DNA from: Candidatus Bathyarchaeota archaeon
Lineage (GTDB): Archaea > Thermoproteota > Bathyarchaeia > Bathyarchaeales > Bathycorpusculaceae
Assembly (NCBI GenBank): GCA_026014585.1
Contig: JAOZIA010000002.1
Span: 1 to 64,000 of the forward strand
Length of the DNA: 64,000 bases
Reading direction: 5' to 3'
Part shown: positions 43,980 through 52,931 of the stretch, piece after piece
How positions within the stretch are numbered: position 1 is the stretch's first letter
Layout of the letters: every line of letters begins with the position of its first letter
Translations under genes and position numbers: made by a program
The notes under the pieces: model-generated
Told to the model about the DNA's origin: nothing
The model's database searches: none
Seen by the model: the letters and a program-made list of their open reading frames with translations, nothing else

Positions 43980-46637
43980 TTATTTGCCGTTTTCATTGTT
44001 TATGTCTTTGATTACTTGTGCTGCGCTGATTCCGTGTTCAAGCAGGTACGAGCGAGATAGGTGTCGTTCGAAGTCGCTTGATTTCTGGTATAGCAGTTGC
44101 ATTTCGTCGTATGCTTCAAGGTCTTCTGGTCGTCCTCTTGCGCCAACCACTAGAATTCTGGTTGTCCATGCATCTCTTGAATCGACAACACGCACAGTGA
44201 TGGTTCTTGAAACTTCACTGGTTACGTAGCCTGCAAGTGAAGCGTACACTTCCTGTGACATGTCATCAGTCCACATTCGAGGTGGCGCAGTGATTGTTAC
44301 CCAGATGTAGTCGGTTTTGTAGATTGGCTTGAAACCCATGACACTTGGGGTCTTAAAGACGCGTACGACGCTTTTGAGGTAGTCTTTGTAGTGGTCCATG
44401 TCAAGGATGTCTTTGAATATGACTTCGGGTGTGAGGGTTTCTTCTTGTTCTTTGAGTATTTTAAAGACTATTCTCATCTGCTCGGTTTCTGTTAGTTCAG
44501 AGCATTTTTCAAAGTACTTCTTTGGCTTGACGATTTCAGCCATTTTTTCTTGATAATCCTTGTTGATTTCAACGATTTTGGCTAGACGCTTGCGGTAATC
44601 TGCAACCAACTCGAAACGTTTGGAGAGCATGTCATAGAACATTAAAGTGTCATCGACTTTCTGTAGGTCCTCCAGAACGATTGCTTCTTCCTCGTCCATG
44701 CGTTTTAGTTGGCGGTCAATGTTTATCAGTTGTTCGCGGGCGTAACGTTTGTTGCTAAATGTTTTTCTTTGTTCACGTTCAAATTTGATGCGGTCAAATT
44801 CTTTGCGGCGTTTGCCTTCTTGGACGCGGATAACCTCGTTTTCCTGGTCACTTCTGCGTTCCATACGTCTGGAAATAATTCCGCTAACGTATGCTAAGTG
44901 CTCGTCAATCATTTTGATTTCGTCTTGAGGTGTACGAAGCATTAACTGGATGAGCAGGTAAATTGTTGCAAGTTCAGATTTGATGTCTCGGATTTCGGCT
45001 AGTTGGAATTCCGCTTCTGGGAGAACTTCGTAGAATCGTTCAAGTGATTCTGCAAGGTAGCGTGTTTCATCGTAGAATTTGAGGATGTCTAAGGATTTTT
45101 CGGAGAGTTCAACTATGTTGATAAAGTCTTCGAGGATGATTTTTTGGCGTAGCGTGAATACTTGTGAGCTTGGGATTAACTGGCGTAGTCTGTCGCATAT
45201 GTCTGCTTTCTTGTCAGAGAATTCAAGGTGGGTCTTTGTCAGGTTTGTTACAAGAGATTCTAAGTTGTCAACTTTTCTTGAGCCTTCCTTATGAAGCGTC
45301 AAGTCAATGATGGCTTCTTCAACTGGACCAATCTTGCCCATCATCTTTATTGTTGACAAATACCTTGACAGGTCACTCATCCAAGATTTAGCTTGCAACT
45401 CTATGCCTTTAACGTGCAGTTCTAAGTCGTCTTCTAAGCGTGGATTACTAAATACCAGTGAACGCAACTTGTCCTCGAACTGTTCCTCAGCAAACGTGCC
45501 TGTTTGGATGAGGTAGTTCATGTAAAGCTGCCGGATTAAGCCATAGTTTACTTGTAGAATGTTAAAGATTTCATCCATTACGTCAAGTTTTTCGAGGCGG
45601 TGGTCATGCATAAGCATTAGGCTTTCAAAGTTTAGTTTGAAGGCTGAAATGTAATTGTCTACTGGATAGATAACTTTGTAGAGACCAATTGTGTGAGCAT
45701 AATTGTTGGTTAAGCCTACTTCTGTTCCGATGCCGCCCATGAGGTCTGCCAAGTCAAAATCCATAAGCACATAGAGCATATCAACGACCATCTCGTCAAG
45801 CTCATGCCTTGCAGTTACGATGTCGCCAACTTTAGAGAATGCAGGCAACAACGGCAGGTAAATTAGAGCGTTTAATGGGTTACGGTAAAAGTCACCGTAC
45901 TCTTTGCAGACAAACTCGTTATAATCCTTGTTAAGAATCAAAGCTTGCTCGCTCATCGCTGTGAAAGCGGAACAACCTTTTGCTGGTGGGTCATCGCCTC
46001 CACATGGAGTGATAACAAAAGCGATTATTGGGACGCCTGAGCCGAGGACTTTTCGCAGGTGCCTTGCGAAGTCAAAGAATAAGCCGCTGCCGGTTCCTCC
46101 TCCTAAACCGTAAACCAGAATGATTGTGGGCGTCATGATTGATGAGAGGGCTTGTTCTTTGAAGACGTTTATGCTGCTTTTGATTATGCCAAGCTGGTAA
46201 TAGTTAAGGGCGTAAATGGCTTTTGCAAGCGCTCGTCGTCTGCCAGCGCCACCGGCCATTGGAGGAATAGCCATTGTTGAATTGAGCCAGGGGATGAACT
46301 CTTGGATTTTGGCTCCTTCGCCGACAAGGTATTCGTTGTATTTTATGTTGATGAAATCAAACATGGCTTCGGCGGTTGGGAACTTTACTGATTGCGCCAC
46401 AAGACGTAGGCGTTCTTTGGGGATGCCTGATTTTACCATCTGTTTCATTAAGGATTCATAGTTTTCTTGAAGACTTCTAATTTCAGGGTCAGCAATGTCG
46501 ATGGCTAATAGGGAAATTCTGGTAATGTCATGTTTTAGTAAGTCCATTGTTTTTTGGTTGTTCATGAAAGCTTCGACAATGTTGGTTCCTGCTGAACCAA
46601 GCCCAACGACTTGAACACTATTTTGGTATATTCTCAA
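43980..46637 (-). CDS. Large tubulin/FtsZ-superfamily GTPase (Tubulin_2-like) with coiled coil
   Basis: The product is 885 residues. The N-terminal GTPase has the FtsZ nucleotide loop VGLGSAGTNIVEAF (12-19), the tubulin signature GLGGGTGSG (177-185) and a T7-like DFDLADLM (293-300) keeping both catalytic-loop acids, so it should bind and hydrolyse GTP. About 550 further residues are mostly helical and very charged, with a coiled-coil stretch near 590-680, then a beta-containing end (VGARGRPEDLEAYDEM). Pfam's Tubulin_2 group and the FtsZ-like families proposed for membrane remodelling have this size and build. It is co-transcribed with an upstream single-pass membrane protein (4-base overlap). 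Confidence 0.8.
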   Translation of the reverse strand: MRIYQNSVQVVGLGSAGTNIVEAFMNNQKTMDLLKHDITRISLLAIDIADPEIRSLQENYESLMKQMVKSGIPKERLRLVAQSVKFPTAEAMFDFINIKYNEYLVGEGAKIQEFIPWLNSTMAIPPMAGGAGRRRALAKAIYALNYYQLGIIKSSINVFKEQALSSIMTPTIILVYGLGGGTGSGLFFDFARHLRKVLGSGVPIIAFVITPCGGDDPPAKGCSAFTAMSEQALILNKDYNEFVCKEYGDFYRNPLNALIYLPLLPAFSKVGDIVTARHELDEMVVDMLYVLMDFDLADLMGGIGTEVGLTNNYAHTIGLYKVIYPVDNYISAFKLNFESLMLMHDHRLEKLDVMDEIFNILQVNYGLIRQLYMNYLIQTGTFAEEQFEDKLRSLVFSNPRLEDDLELHVKGIELQAKSWMSDLSRYLSTIKMMGKIGPVEEAIIDLTLHKEGSRKVDNLESLVTNLTKTHLEFSDKKADICDRLRQLIPSSQVFTLRQKIILEDFINIVELSEKSLDILKFYDETRYLAESLERFYEVLPEAEFQLAEIRDIKSELATIYLLIQLMLRTPQDEIKMIDEHLAYVSGIISRRMERRSDQENEVIRVQEGKRRKEFDRIKFEREQRKTFSNKRYAREQLINIDRQLKRMDEEEAIVLEDLQKVDDTLMFYDMLSKRFELVADYRKRLAKIVEINKDYQEKMAEIVKPKKYFEKCSELTETEQMRIVFKILKEQEETLTPEVIFKDILDMDHYKDYLKSVVRVFKTPSVMGFKPIYKTDYIWVTITAPPRMWTDDMSQEVYASLAGYVTSEVSRTITVRVVDSRDAWTTRILVVGARGRPEDLEAYDEMQLLYQKSSDFERHLSRSYLLEHGISAAQVIKDINNENGK

Positions 46638-47680
46638 TATCTATATCCTCCGCCGTATCCTCTTGAATCATCATAACCTTCATCATATCCTTGGTCCTCA
46701 TCGGCACCTACGGAATCTTCTAAACGTTGCTTGATGTTTGCCAAGTTTGCAGCTAAGTTTCGGTCTATTCTTTGTGCACGCATACTTAGCCCTTCTAAAT
46801 CCTTGATTTGATCTTCAACCATCATTTTGATGTAGCTGGCTTTGCCTCTGTTTCGGAAGAACAAGAAAGCAAAAAGAACCGCAATGACTGCGAACACTGC
46901 AACTAATGGAAGGAATAACATTTGCATAAGCTGTGTTGGTGGAGCAGAAATGTTTAGGCTTTTTAGCATTGCTATCGCGGTATCAGCTAACCCGGCGTTA
47001 GCTGCTTCCTGAGATTGCTGAATCACACTATTGTACATTGCTAAGAAAGATGCGTCGACACCTTGGCTTTGCAGTGAACTATAGGTGGATTGTGCCTGAC
47101 CTAGCAGGTTGTTGTATTGGTCGATTTTTGCATCAGTTATTTTTGGTTGAACAGCATCAAGAGTTGCGCCGTTGGGGTCTTTTAATGCGATAACGGTTAT
47201 TGGAACTGCTTTGTGAAGGGTTACATCACCATAGGTTTGAGCAACTTTCCCAGATGCTTTTCCTATACAATTCAACGTTAAGGTTCCTGCAGTTTCAGGG
47301 AAAGAGAAAGATTGCGAACTTGGGTTATAACCTGAACCTAAGGGGTAACCGTTGGTTTGTTCCCAAAGATGATCAAGTGAAGATTTAGTTAATTCTGTGC
47401 TTAAAGTTAAGCTTGTTGAAGGGTTATTAACAGAAATTTTTATGGTTACAGCAACTTTTATTGTGGCACCATCAATAATTGAGCCAGTACCACTTATTGT
47501 ATTAGCTTGAAAGTCTCTGTCAATAATGACTTGACCAGTGTTGTAATCAGAAATTGTGTATTTGGTTATCCAGCTTCCTTGACCAACCGCTGCTGAAGCT
47601 GGGGTAAATGCAGCGATATAACTCAGTGAGCTTATAATTAATAAGACAGTTATACTTAACGCGATTAGCTTGTTCCTCAT
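46634..47680 (-). CDS. Exported single-pass membrane protein upstream of the tubulin-like gene
   Basis: The product is 348 residues, taking the ATG at 47680 (MRNKLIALSITVLLIISS), behind CGAGGGAAG. A frame 27 codons longer would bury the signal peptide. A signal peptide (to about residue 30) is followed by a beta-rich external domain, a helical pair (VQPKITDAKIDQYNNLLGQAQSTYSSLQ) and one membrane helix (about 259-280, LFLPLVAVFAVIAVLFAFLFF). A cytoplasmic segment then contains a helix (MRAQRIDRNLAANLANIKQRLED) and a Gly/Tyr/Asp-rich tail. Its stop overlaps the tubulin-like start, so I infer a membrane receptor or anchor for that filament. Confidence 0.75.
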   Translation of the reverse strand: MRNKLIALSITVLLIISSLSYIAAFTPASAAVGQGSWITKYTISDYNTGQVIIDRDFQANTISGTGSIIDGATIKVAVTIKISVNNPSTSLTLSTELTKSSLDHLWEQTNGYPLGSGYNPSSQSFSFPETAGTLTLNCIGKASGKVAQTYGDVTLHKAVPITVIALKDPNGATLDAVQPKITDAKIDQYNNLLGQAQSTYSSLQSQGVDASFLAMYNSVIQQSQEAANAGLADTAIAMLKSLNISAPPTQLMQMLFLPLVAVFAVIAVLFAFLFFRNRGKASYIKMMVEDQIKDLEGLSMRAQRIDRNLAANLANIKQRLEDSVGADEDQGYDEGYDDSRGYGGGYRY

Positions 47681-47892
47681 TTTAGGCTTCCCTCGGTTTT
47701 TTTTTATTGTACGATGAATATAACGTTTGTGTTTTTCACTCTTAAATAGGCTTCCAACCATGTAAATTTAGATACAGTTCTAACAGATTAATGTATACTA
47801 ACAAGCCATTTCTCAGGCCTTAAAACTATGAACAACTTAAGACAAAGCAACGGTTATTTTTAGAATTTAACGGTAATGTTATTAGGAGTTTT

Positions 47893-48858
47893 ATGCTAGT
47901 AACCACACGCGCGCGAGCTGAAATAATTATGAAAATTGTTAATGTCCGTTTACCAGACAAACTACTCTCAGAAGTGGACACGCTATCTGAAAAACACAGT
48001 TTAAGCCGCTCAGAAATCATGCGCCAAGCATTAACCGTCTACCTACACCTGATGGAAAACGCGGGCACCATGCTACGACCCCTAAGCTTCCAAATCAAAC
48101 CCGCCCAAATAGTCTACACTCGAAGAGGTGACGTATCAATCATGAAAGTCCCCACGGGGCACGCAGTTGTTGTGGGCTCCACCTCGTCTGGCGCGGTTGA
48201 ACCAAAAATGATGGATAAAGTCAAGGTTGACGGCAAAGTCTTAGGCAAATTTTTGGCTAGAGTCGCATTGATGGATGTTACTGCAACGGGAGCCTTCCCC
48301 CTTTTGCTTTCAGTCACTTTGGGTGTTGAGCAGGAACCGACTGGAAACGAAATTTTAGAGGGCATACGCAGAGAGACACGGGTTCTGGGTTTGGAGCCTA
48401 ATCAGGTTTTGCTGGAAAACACAGAGGACAATTTTGAAACCGTGCAGACGGGTGCGGGCTTAACGGTGATTGGGTTTGCAAACGAAAACGAGCTACGACT
48501 GGGAAAAACTGTGCCAGGTGACTTGGTTGTTGCGGTTGGTAAGCCTAAAGTTGGTGATGAGGTGATTCCTGCGGAGGTTCACGGTGAGATTGCTGATTTG
48601 AAAAATGTGGTTTCGCTATCGCAAAGGAAATATGTACATGACATTGTAGCGGTTGGTAGTCTTGGGATTGCTAATGAAGCAAAGATGATGGCGTTTGCTG
48701 TTGGTAAACAGTTAAAGTTTAGTGAGGTTCAAGGGGTGGATTTGGAGAAAACTGCGGGCCCAGCCACTGTGGTTTTGGTTACGGTTAATCCTGAAAAACT
48801 TGAAGATCTCAAAGCATTAATCCCTAAACCAATCAACGTTATTGGAAAAATAATTTAA
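47893..48858 (+). CDS. Ribbon-helix-helix domain fused to an AIR-synthase-like domain
   Basis: The product is 321 residues. AGGAG lies just before the ATG at 47893; a second ATG (47929) gives a 12-residue shorter product. Residues about 13-55 are a ribbon-helix-helix DNA-binding domain (MKIVNVRLPDKLLSEVDTLSEKHSLSRSEIMRQAL). The C-terminal 230 residues resemble PurM/ThiL-type enzymes: VLGKFLARVALMDVTATGAFPLLLSVTLGV, then QTGAGLTVIGFA and GDLVVAVGKPKVGDE. This suggests a regulator sensing a nucleotide or phosphorylated metabolite, or an enzyme that also binds DNA. The ligand and target are unknown; the ClC gene is convergent with it. Confidence 0.72.
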   Translation: MLVTTRARAEIIMKIVNVRLPDKLLSEVDTLSEKHSLSRSEIMRQALTVYLHLMENAGTMLRPLSFQIKPAQIVYTRRGDVSIMKVPTGHAVVVGSTSSGAVEPKMMDKVKVDGKVLGKFLARVALMDVTATGAFPLLLSVTLGVEQEPTGNEILEGIRRETRVLGLEPNQVLLENTEDNFETVQTGAGLTVIGFANENELRLGKTVPGDLVVAVGKPKVGDEVIPAEVHGEIADLKNVVSLSQRKYVHDIVAVGSLGIANEAKMMAFAVGKQLKFSEVQGVDLEKTAGPATVVLVTVNPEKLEDLKALIPKPINVIGKII

Positions 48859-50534
48859 GAGCCAGACAGTAACTCCACGATTTTTTTGACCACATCAATA
48901 CCTGAAACCACACCAATCAAAGAACCATCATCATTCTCCACGAAAAGATGGTCTTGCTGAGTTTCCAACATTAACCGGGCGGTTTCTTCAAGACTGGTTT
49001 GTTCTCTAACAAGCACGGGGCTATGCAGAATGGTTTTGGATAGATTAAGGGAATGCCGTGAAACATCAATAAAGCCTATGTCCTCCAAGTTGAGCACTCC
49101 AATTACATGTCCTAAATTGTCCACTACTGGAAGAACACGTAGTTTTGTGTCTTCAAAAATAATCAGCGCATCCTTCACAGTGCTACCATGATGAAGGTAA
49201 ACAGGTGTTCGGGTCATGGTATCCTTCAGGGTTGTTTTCTTTAGTTTTTCAGGCACCACTTTTTGGGCTCTAAGGAAGAAACGCTCCAAAGCTAACTCTT
49301 CAGCTTTTAGCCGTGTTCTAGGCTGAAGAGGATAGAACGAGTGTTTTCCTGATACTACATAACTTACCACGTTAGCAAGCAAAGCGGGTATAGCGAAAAG
49401 TCCACCTAACGTTTCCACCACGAAAGCAACAGGGGTTAGCAGGACTTTATGTGTTGCTCCAACCAGCGCGGCCATGCCCACTGCTACGAACATTACAGCA
49501 TAGTTTACGTTGAAAAGTTGAGCAAAAATGTAGCCTATGCCTGAGCCTATAACAATTGTTGGGAAGAATAATCCACCGCTTCCACCAAAATTGAGAGTGA
49601 AGGATGTCGCGAAAGTTTTCAGCAAAACAATTAAGACCACAGCAAGAAGGCTAAGGCTTGTTCCCTGAATGATTGCACTTGTAAAGTTTAAGCCAACTCC
49701 GATGGTGTATAGTGACAAGATGCCTGAAATACTCAAAAAAGAGGCTGCAATGCAAATTAGACCCGCGTTACCGACTTTTTTTCTTATTTTAAAGCTTACC
49801 TCGCCCATCCAAGCAAACGTTTTGGTGAAGAACACAGCATATAAACCGCAAATTATGCCCAGTAATAAAGAGAGCAGAATTGCGTCATAAGTTATCTCCG
49901 TGGTTAATACTGGACCAAAAATTGGTTCACTGCCCAATACAGCTATTGAGAACAGGTACGCTGGAACAGAGGCCACAACAGCTTCAATGAAAGTTTCCCT
50001 GTCCAAATCGTTTTTGTAGGGAATTTCTAAAGCAAACAAAATACCCGTCAAGGGAGTGCGGAAAGTTGCAGCCAATCCAGCCGCGGCACCCGCAATAAAG
50101 AGGCGTCTTCGCAAATCAGAGTGAATTTTAAATCGTCTTGCGATCGCAGAGGCAACCCCGCCGCCCACCAGCAAACTGGGACCTTCAGGACCTGCACTTC
50201 CACCTAAGCCAATAGTTAGCATTCCAGCGGTGGGTTTTACTAAGGAATCCTCAAGGTTGATTTCGCCGTTTGTTAAATGGTAGGCTTCAAGCACGGTGTG
50301 GGTGCCTGAACCAGTGTTTTTGTTTTTTGCGAAGCGTTTAACCAGAAAATATGGTAAGCCTATTGCCAGAAATGACAGGGGAACAATTAGGAATACTGAG
50401 ATGGTTAAGGCTTGTTCGGTTAGGCTCCATAGTTGCTGATAGAGAAGGTAAAAGCTAGTTGAAACAGAGGCAGCTATTAAACCAACTCCGACAACCAGCA
50501 AGTAATACTCTAAGCCTTCACTAATTCTACTCAT
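48855..50534 (-). CDS. ClC-family chloride channel/transporter with CBS domains
   Basis: The product is 559 residues. ClC motifs are present: GSAGPEGPSLL (about 110-120, keeping the gating Glu) and GGSGGLFFPTIVIGSGIG. The N-terminal 420 residues are multi-helix membrane sequence. Two CBS domains follow (about 440-500 and 505-559: MTRTPVYLHHGSTVKDAL, VLPVVDNLGHVIGVLNLEDI, DHLFVENDDGSLIGVVSGIDV). I used the ATG at 50534 (MSRIS), because the TATA-like ACTTTATATGG at 50561-50571 would put the transcript start after the upstream ATG at 50564. Confidence 0.88.
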   Translation of the reverse strand: MSRISEGLEYYLLVVGVGLIAASVSTSFYLLYQQLWSLTEQALTISVFLIVPLSFLAIGLPYFLVKRFAKNKNTGSGTHTVLEAYHLTNGEINLEDSLVKPTAGMLTIGLGGSAGPEGPSLLVGGGVASAIARRFKIHSDLRRRLFIAGAAAGLAATFRTPLTGILFALEIPYKNDLDRETFIEAVVASVPAYLFSIAVLGSEPIFGPVLTTEITYDAILLSLLLGIICGLYAVFFTKTFAWMGEVSFKIRKKVGNAGLICIAASFLSISGILSLYTIGVGLNFTSAIIQGTSLSLLAVVLIVLLKTFATSFTLNFGGSGGLFFPTIVIGSGIGYIFAQLFNVNYAVMFVAVGMAALVGATHKVLLTPVAFVVETLGGLFAIPALLANVVSYVVSGKHSFYPLQPRTRLKAEELALERFFLRAQKVVPEKLKKTTLKDTMTRTPVYLHHGSTVKDALIIFEDTKLRVLPVVDNLGHVIGVLNLEDIGFIDVSRHSLNLSKTILHSPVLVREQTSLEETARLMLETQQDHLFVENDDGSLIGVVSGIDVVKKIVELLSGS

Positions 50535-50560
50535 TTTCAGGCTCGACACAGCAAGATATA

Positions 50561-50571
50561 CCATATAAAGT
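50561..50571 (-). promoter_or_regulatory. TATA-like box of the ClC gene
   Basis: It reads ACTTTATATGG on the minus strand. The expected transcription start, about 25 bases downstream, falls close to the ATG at 50534, giving a nearly leaderless message. Confidence 0.45.
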
Positions 50572-50681
50572 TTAACACATTATATCAGGTTTTTTTACCC
50601 AAAACAACCCAAAACAAGCCACATCAAGATACAAAAACTCAAAAAAGGTTCCGCGCGCTACTTACGCCTCAAAAAACCGAG

Positions 50682-51161
50682 TTACCCACGTGTTTTCAGC
50701 AGGTGCCCTTCCCGGTCAATTTCGCCACCGCAAATCCGTGTGGTTGAAATTGGAACATGATTTTCCGCTGGAACCATGCCTACAGTTACTATTTCGAGAG
50801 GGGATAGGTTGGTGTTTTTGCGTTTTTGATTGATTTTTTCTGCTATCGGATAGGTTTCTTTGCTTACCACTATTGCGTCAATGCTGTTGTCAGTTGCTGC
50901 TGAACCGAAAGGGTCGTTTAATGCTTCAACATCAGCTCTATCTGCTAACCCTTGTGCTTGAAGGTAAGCCATTAACTCGTTTAATCGTTTATTGTAAGGG
51001 CTAGTTTGGTGGGTTTTGTGCAGTTTAGAAACAAACGTGTCAGAGGTTAAACCGATAACCACATGCCCGCCAACTTCGAAAGCACGAGTAAGTAGGGCTT
51101 TGTGTCCCCTATGTAGTTCATCAAAGGTTCCGCCGACTGCAACTCTTTTGAACTGCATCAT
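50682..51161 (-). CDS. coaD: Archaeal phosphopantetheine adenylyltransferase
   Basis: This catalyses the fourth CoA step, joining phosphopantetheine and ATP. The product is 159 residues of the nucleotidyltransferase superfamily: VAVGGTFDELHRGHKAL with the HxGH motif at 17-20, and ISTTRI (139-144), the family's second ATP motif. The archaeal type is only distantly related to bacterial CoaD. It overlaps the pantoate kinase gene by four bases and ends the CoA operon. Two starts lie one codon apart. Confidence 0.9.
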   Translation of the reverse strand: MMQFKRVAVGGTFDELHRGHKALLTRAFEVGGHVVIGLTSDTFVSKLHKTHQTSPYNKRLNELMAYLQAQGLADRADVEALNDPFGSAATDNSIDAIVVSKETYPIAEKINQKRKNTNLSPLEIVTVGMVPAENHVPISTTRICGGEIDREGHLLKTRG

Positions 51162-52093
51162 TTTATCAGTCTTACACCTAAAGCGTCAAGCTTTGAAACT
51201 ATAACGTTCTCTTTAGGCAAAACCTGCATAAAAGCTTGCGCCACAAAACCCGCCTTTTCCTCAGCAACCAAACAATGTACAGCCTCCCCAATCATGTTCT
51301 GCGCACAGCCAACCCCGCCAGCATCCAATCCCAAAGCAGCCAAGCGCCGAACATTTTCCGTTGCAAACCCCGACTTCTCCGAGAACTCCCAGCAACAAGA
51401 AAGAAAATTTTCTAAGCAGGGAACCTTTTGAATATTTTTGAGGGTATTTTTGCCTACGCGGTTTATTTTTTGCTTGCGTTGTGGATTGGAAAAGATTTCG
51501 TTCTTGGAGATTTTAGTGTTAAAAAAGCCAGCAACAAGCACGTATTTTGGGCTTATGGGGATTTGGTCTGTTTGACAGATTCCCGGTGCACCCGGCTTTG
51601 TGACCAGAATGCATTTTCCGCCAAACGTCAAAGAACTCACCGTGCCCAGTCCAGTTTTGCATTCAATATCGACGACATGTGCGATTTTGCCGATTTGATT
51701 AACCGTTAAAGGTAAACCCAAAGCATCTGAAAGCGCCAATCCGGTAGTTAATGCGCCCGCAGCGCTGGTGCCAAAGCCCATACCAATAGGCAACTCAACT
51801 TGATGCTCAATCGTCACCTCGTATTTCTCAGAGATTTTAGATAACAGCTTCTCTGCAACTTTGTGAGTGGCGCAGGCTTGGGCTACGGGTTTTTGGTTTA
51901 TGAAAACGTTGACGCTACTTTTTTGTGTTTTTTCTATGGTTAGGGTGGTGGTTGTTCCTTTCGCTAAACCAAAGCCGCCGCCCCATGCACCCATTTTTTC
52001 TGGGTTAGTTAGGGGTTTGCCGTTTTGAGAATCGTTGATTTGAAAAAAGCTGGAGATTGCTCCAGGAGCGAAGGCTTTAGCTGTTTTAGTCAA
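51158..52093 (-). CDS. Pantoate kinase (archaeal CoA pathway, GHMP kinase)
   Basis: Archaea make phosphopantothenate by pantoate kinase plus phosphopantothenate synthetase instead of the bacterial route. The product is 311 residues. The GHMP phosphate loop LPIGMGFGTSAAGALTTGLALSDALG is at about 101-126, and the start FAPGAISSFFQI and GTVSSLTFGGKCILVTKPG are typical of the archaeal group (COG1829). It lies between an ECF S component and PPAT, overlapping both. The partner synthetase is not in the window. Confidence 0.9.
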   Translation of the reverse strand: MTKTAKAFAPGAISSFFQINDSQNGKPLTNPEKMGAWGGGFGLAKGTTTTLTIEKTQKSSVNVFINQKPVAQACATHKVAEKLLSKISEKYEVTIEHQVELPIGMGFGTSAAGALTTGLALSDALGLPLTVNQIGKIAHVVDIECKTGLGTVSSLTFGGKCILVTKPGAPGICQTDQIPISPKYVLVAGFFNTKISKNEIFSNPQRKQKINRVGKNTLKNIQKVPCLENFLSCCWEFSEKSGFATENVRRLAALGLDAGGVGCAQNMIGEAVHCLVAEEKAGFVAQAFMQVLPKENVIVSKLDALGVRLIK

Positions 52094-52841
52094 TGGTTCC
52101 GCCTATTCTTACTGTTTTATTTCTGGATTGGAGAGAGGGAAATGCTTTGTGAACAGCTTTTATTATTGGTGGCCCCAAAAGCAGAATGAATGGAATTTCA
52201 GTGGCAAGCGTCCAAACAAAAATGGGCAGAATCAAAGAAGCAGCTAGCGGTGCTCCGAAGAACGAGATGAAATATGGACTAATGGCCCACACAGTAACAG
52301 AAAGCAGAAGACCTCCTGCAATTTGTCCAACCACTGCGCCTATGGCGTAACTTCGCCATTCCTTCCAACGGAAAGCAGCAACAGCAATAGCGGCAAGGCT
52401 CAAAACTATTGTTAAAACAAAAGTCAGCAAGAACGTTTCTGCTGATAAGCCAGTGTATGAAACAAAGTCTGGCAGAAAAACTATTGAAGGAACAAGCAGA
52501 CCAACAGCCGCTATCGTTACACCTGCAAGGGCTTGCTTTAGGCTGATGTTTCGACAGGATATGTAACCAATTAGAAAGAACAGTATGAAGTTTGCGGGAA
52601 CCCCGGCTATGAGGCTTAAAGCGGCATTTCCATGGACAAACATGTCTCTTACGAAGATGCCAATTGCACCGCTAAATCCGCCCACCCATGGACCAAACAG
52701 TGCGGCAAAAACTGCAGGTATTACTACAGCAGGCAAAAATCCTATGCCCAGAAAATTGAAGTTTGCGGTTAAAATTCCAAATACGGCATAAAGGGCTGAA
52801 CAAATACCAATCACTGCAACATCTAAGGTTCTTAGTTTCAT
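52086..52841 (-). CDS. ECF-transporter S component, probably for a CoA precursor
   Basis: The product is 251 residues with six hydrophobic helices (AVIGICSALYAVFGIL, FLPAVVIPAVFAALFGPWVGGFSGAIGIFVRDM, FILFFLIGYISC and others), typical of S components of the QueT/BioY-like class. I chose the ATG at 52841 because GGAG lies 9 bases before it; an in-frame ATG at 52856 sits at the ribosome site itself. Being first in an operon with pantoate kinase and PPAT, it probably takes up pantoate, pantothenate or a related precursor; the ECF energising module is elsewhere. The operon's regulatory region has two palindromes. Confidence 0.8.
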   Translation of the reverse strand: MKLRTLDVAVIGICSALYAVFGILTANFNFLGIGFLPAVVIPAVFAALFGPWVGGFSGAIGIFVRDMFVHGNAALSLIAGVPANFILFFLIGYISCRNISLKQALAGVTIAAVGLLVPSIVFLPDFVSYTGLSAETFLLTFVLTIVLSLAAIAVAAFRWKEWRSYAIGAVVGQIAGGLLLSVTVWAISPYFISFFGAPLAASLILPIFVWTLATEIPFILLLGPPIIKAVHKAFPSLQSRNKTVRIGGTID

Positions 52842-52861
52842 TATTTTTTGCTCCATTTAAA

Positions 52862-52871
52862 GGGGTTAACC
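52862..52871. promoter_or_regulatory. 10-base palindrome near the CoA operon transcript start
   Basis: GGGTTAACCC is a perfect palindrome 21-30 bases before the ATG at 52841. It lies about where transcription from the TATA-like box at 52889-52898 should start, a typical place for a repressor site. This function is inferred. Confidence 0.4.
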
Positions 52872-52888
52872 CTCTCCAAACAAGGGCA

Positions 52889-52898
52889 CCATAAATAA
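52889..52898 (-). promoter_or_regulatory. TATA-like box of the CoA operon
   Basis: On the minus strand it reads TTTTATTTAT, an archaeal TATA-like element about 50 bases before the S-component ATG. Confidence 0.4.
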
Positions 52899-52913
52899 AA
52901 CTTCTCTATGAAT

Positions 52914-52931
52914 AGTTTAAACATGTTTAAA
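52914..52931. promoter_or_regulatory. Perfect 18-base palindrome upstream of the CoA operon
   Basis: GTTTAAACATGTTTAAAC reads the same on both strands and contains two GTTTAAAC half-palindromes. It lies 16-33 bases upstream of the TATA-like box, a usual position for an activator or upstream repressor site. The rest of the gap 52842-53382 holds repeat copy C and the ugd promoter region. Confidence 0.55.
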
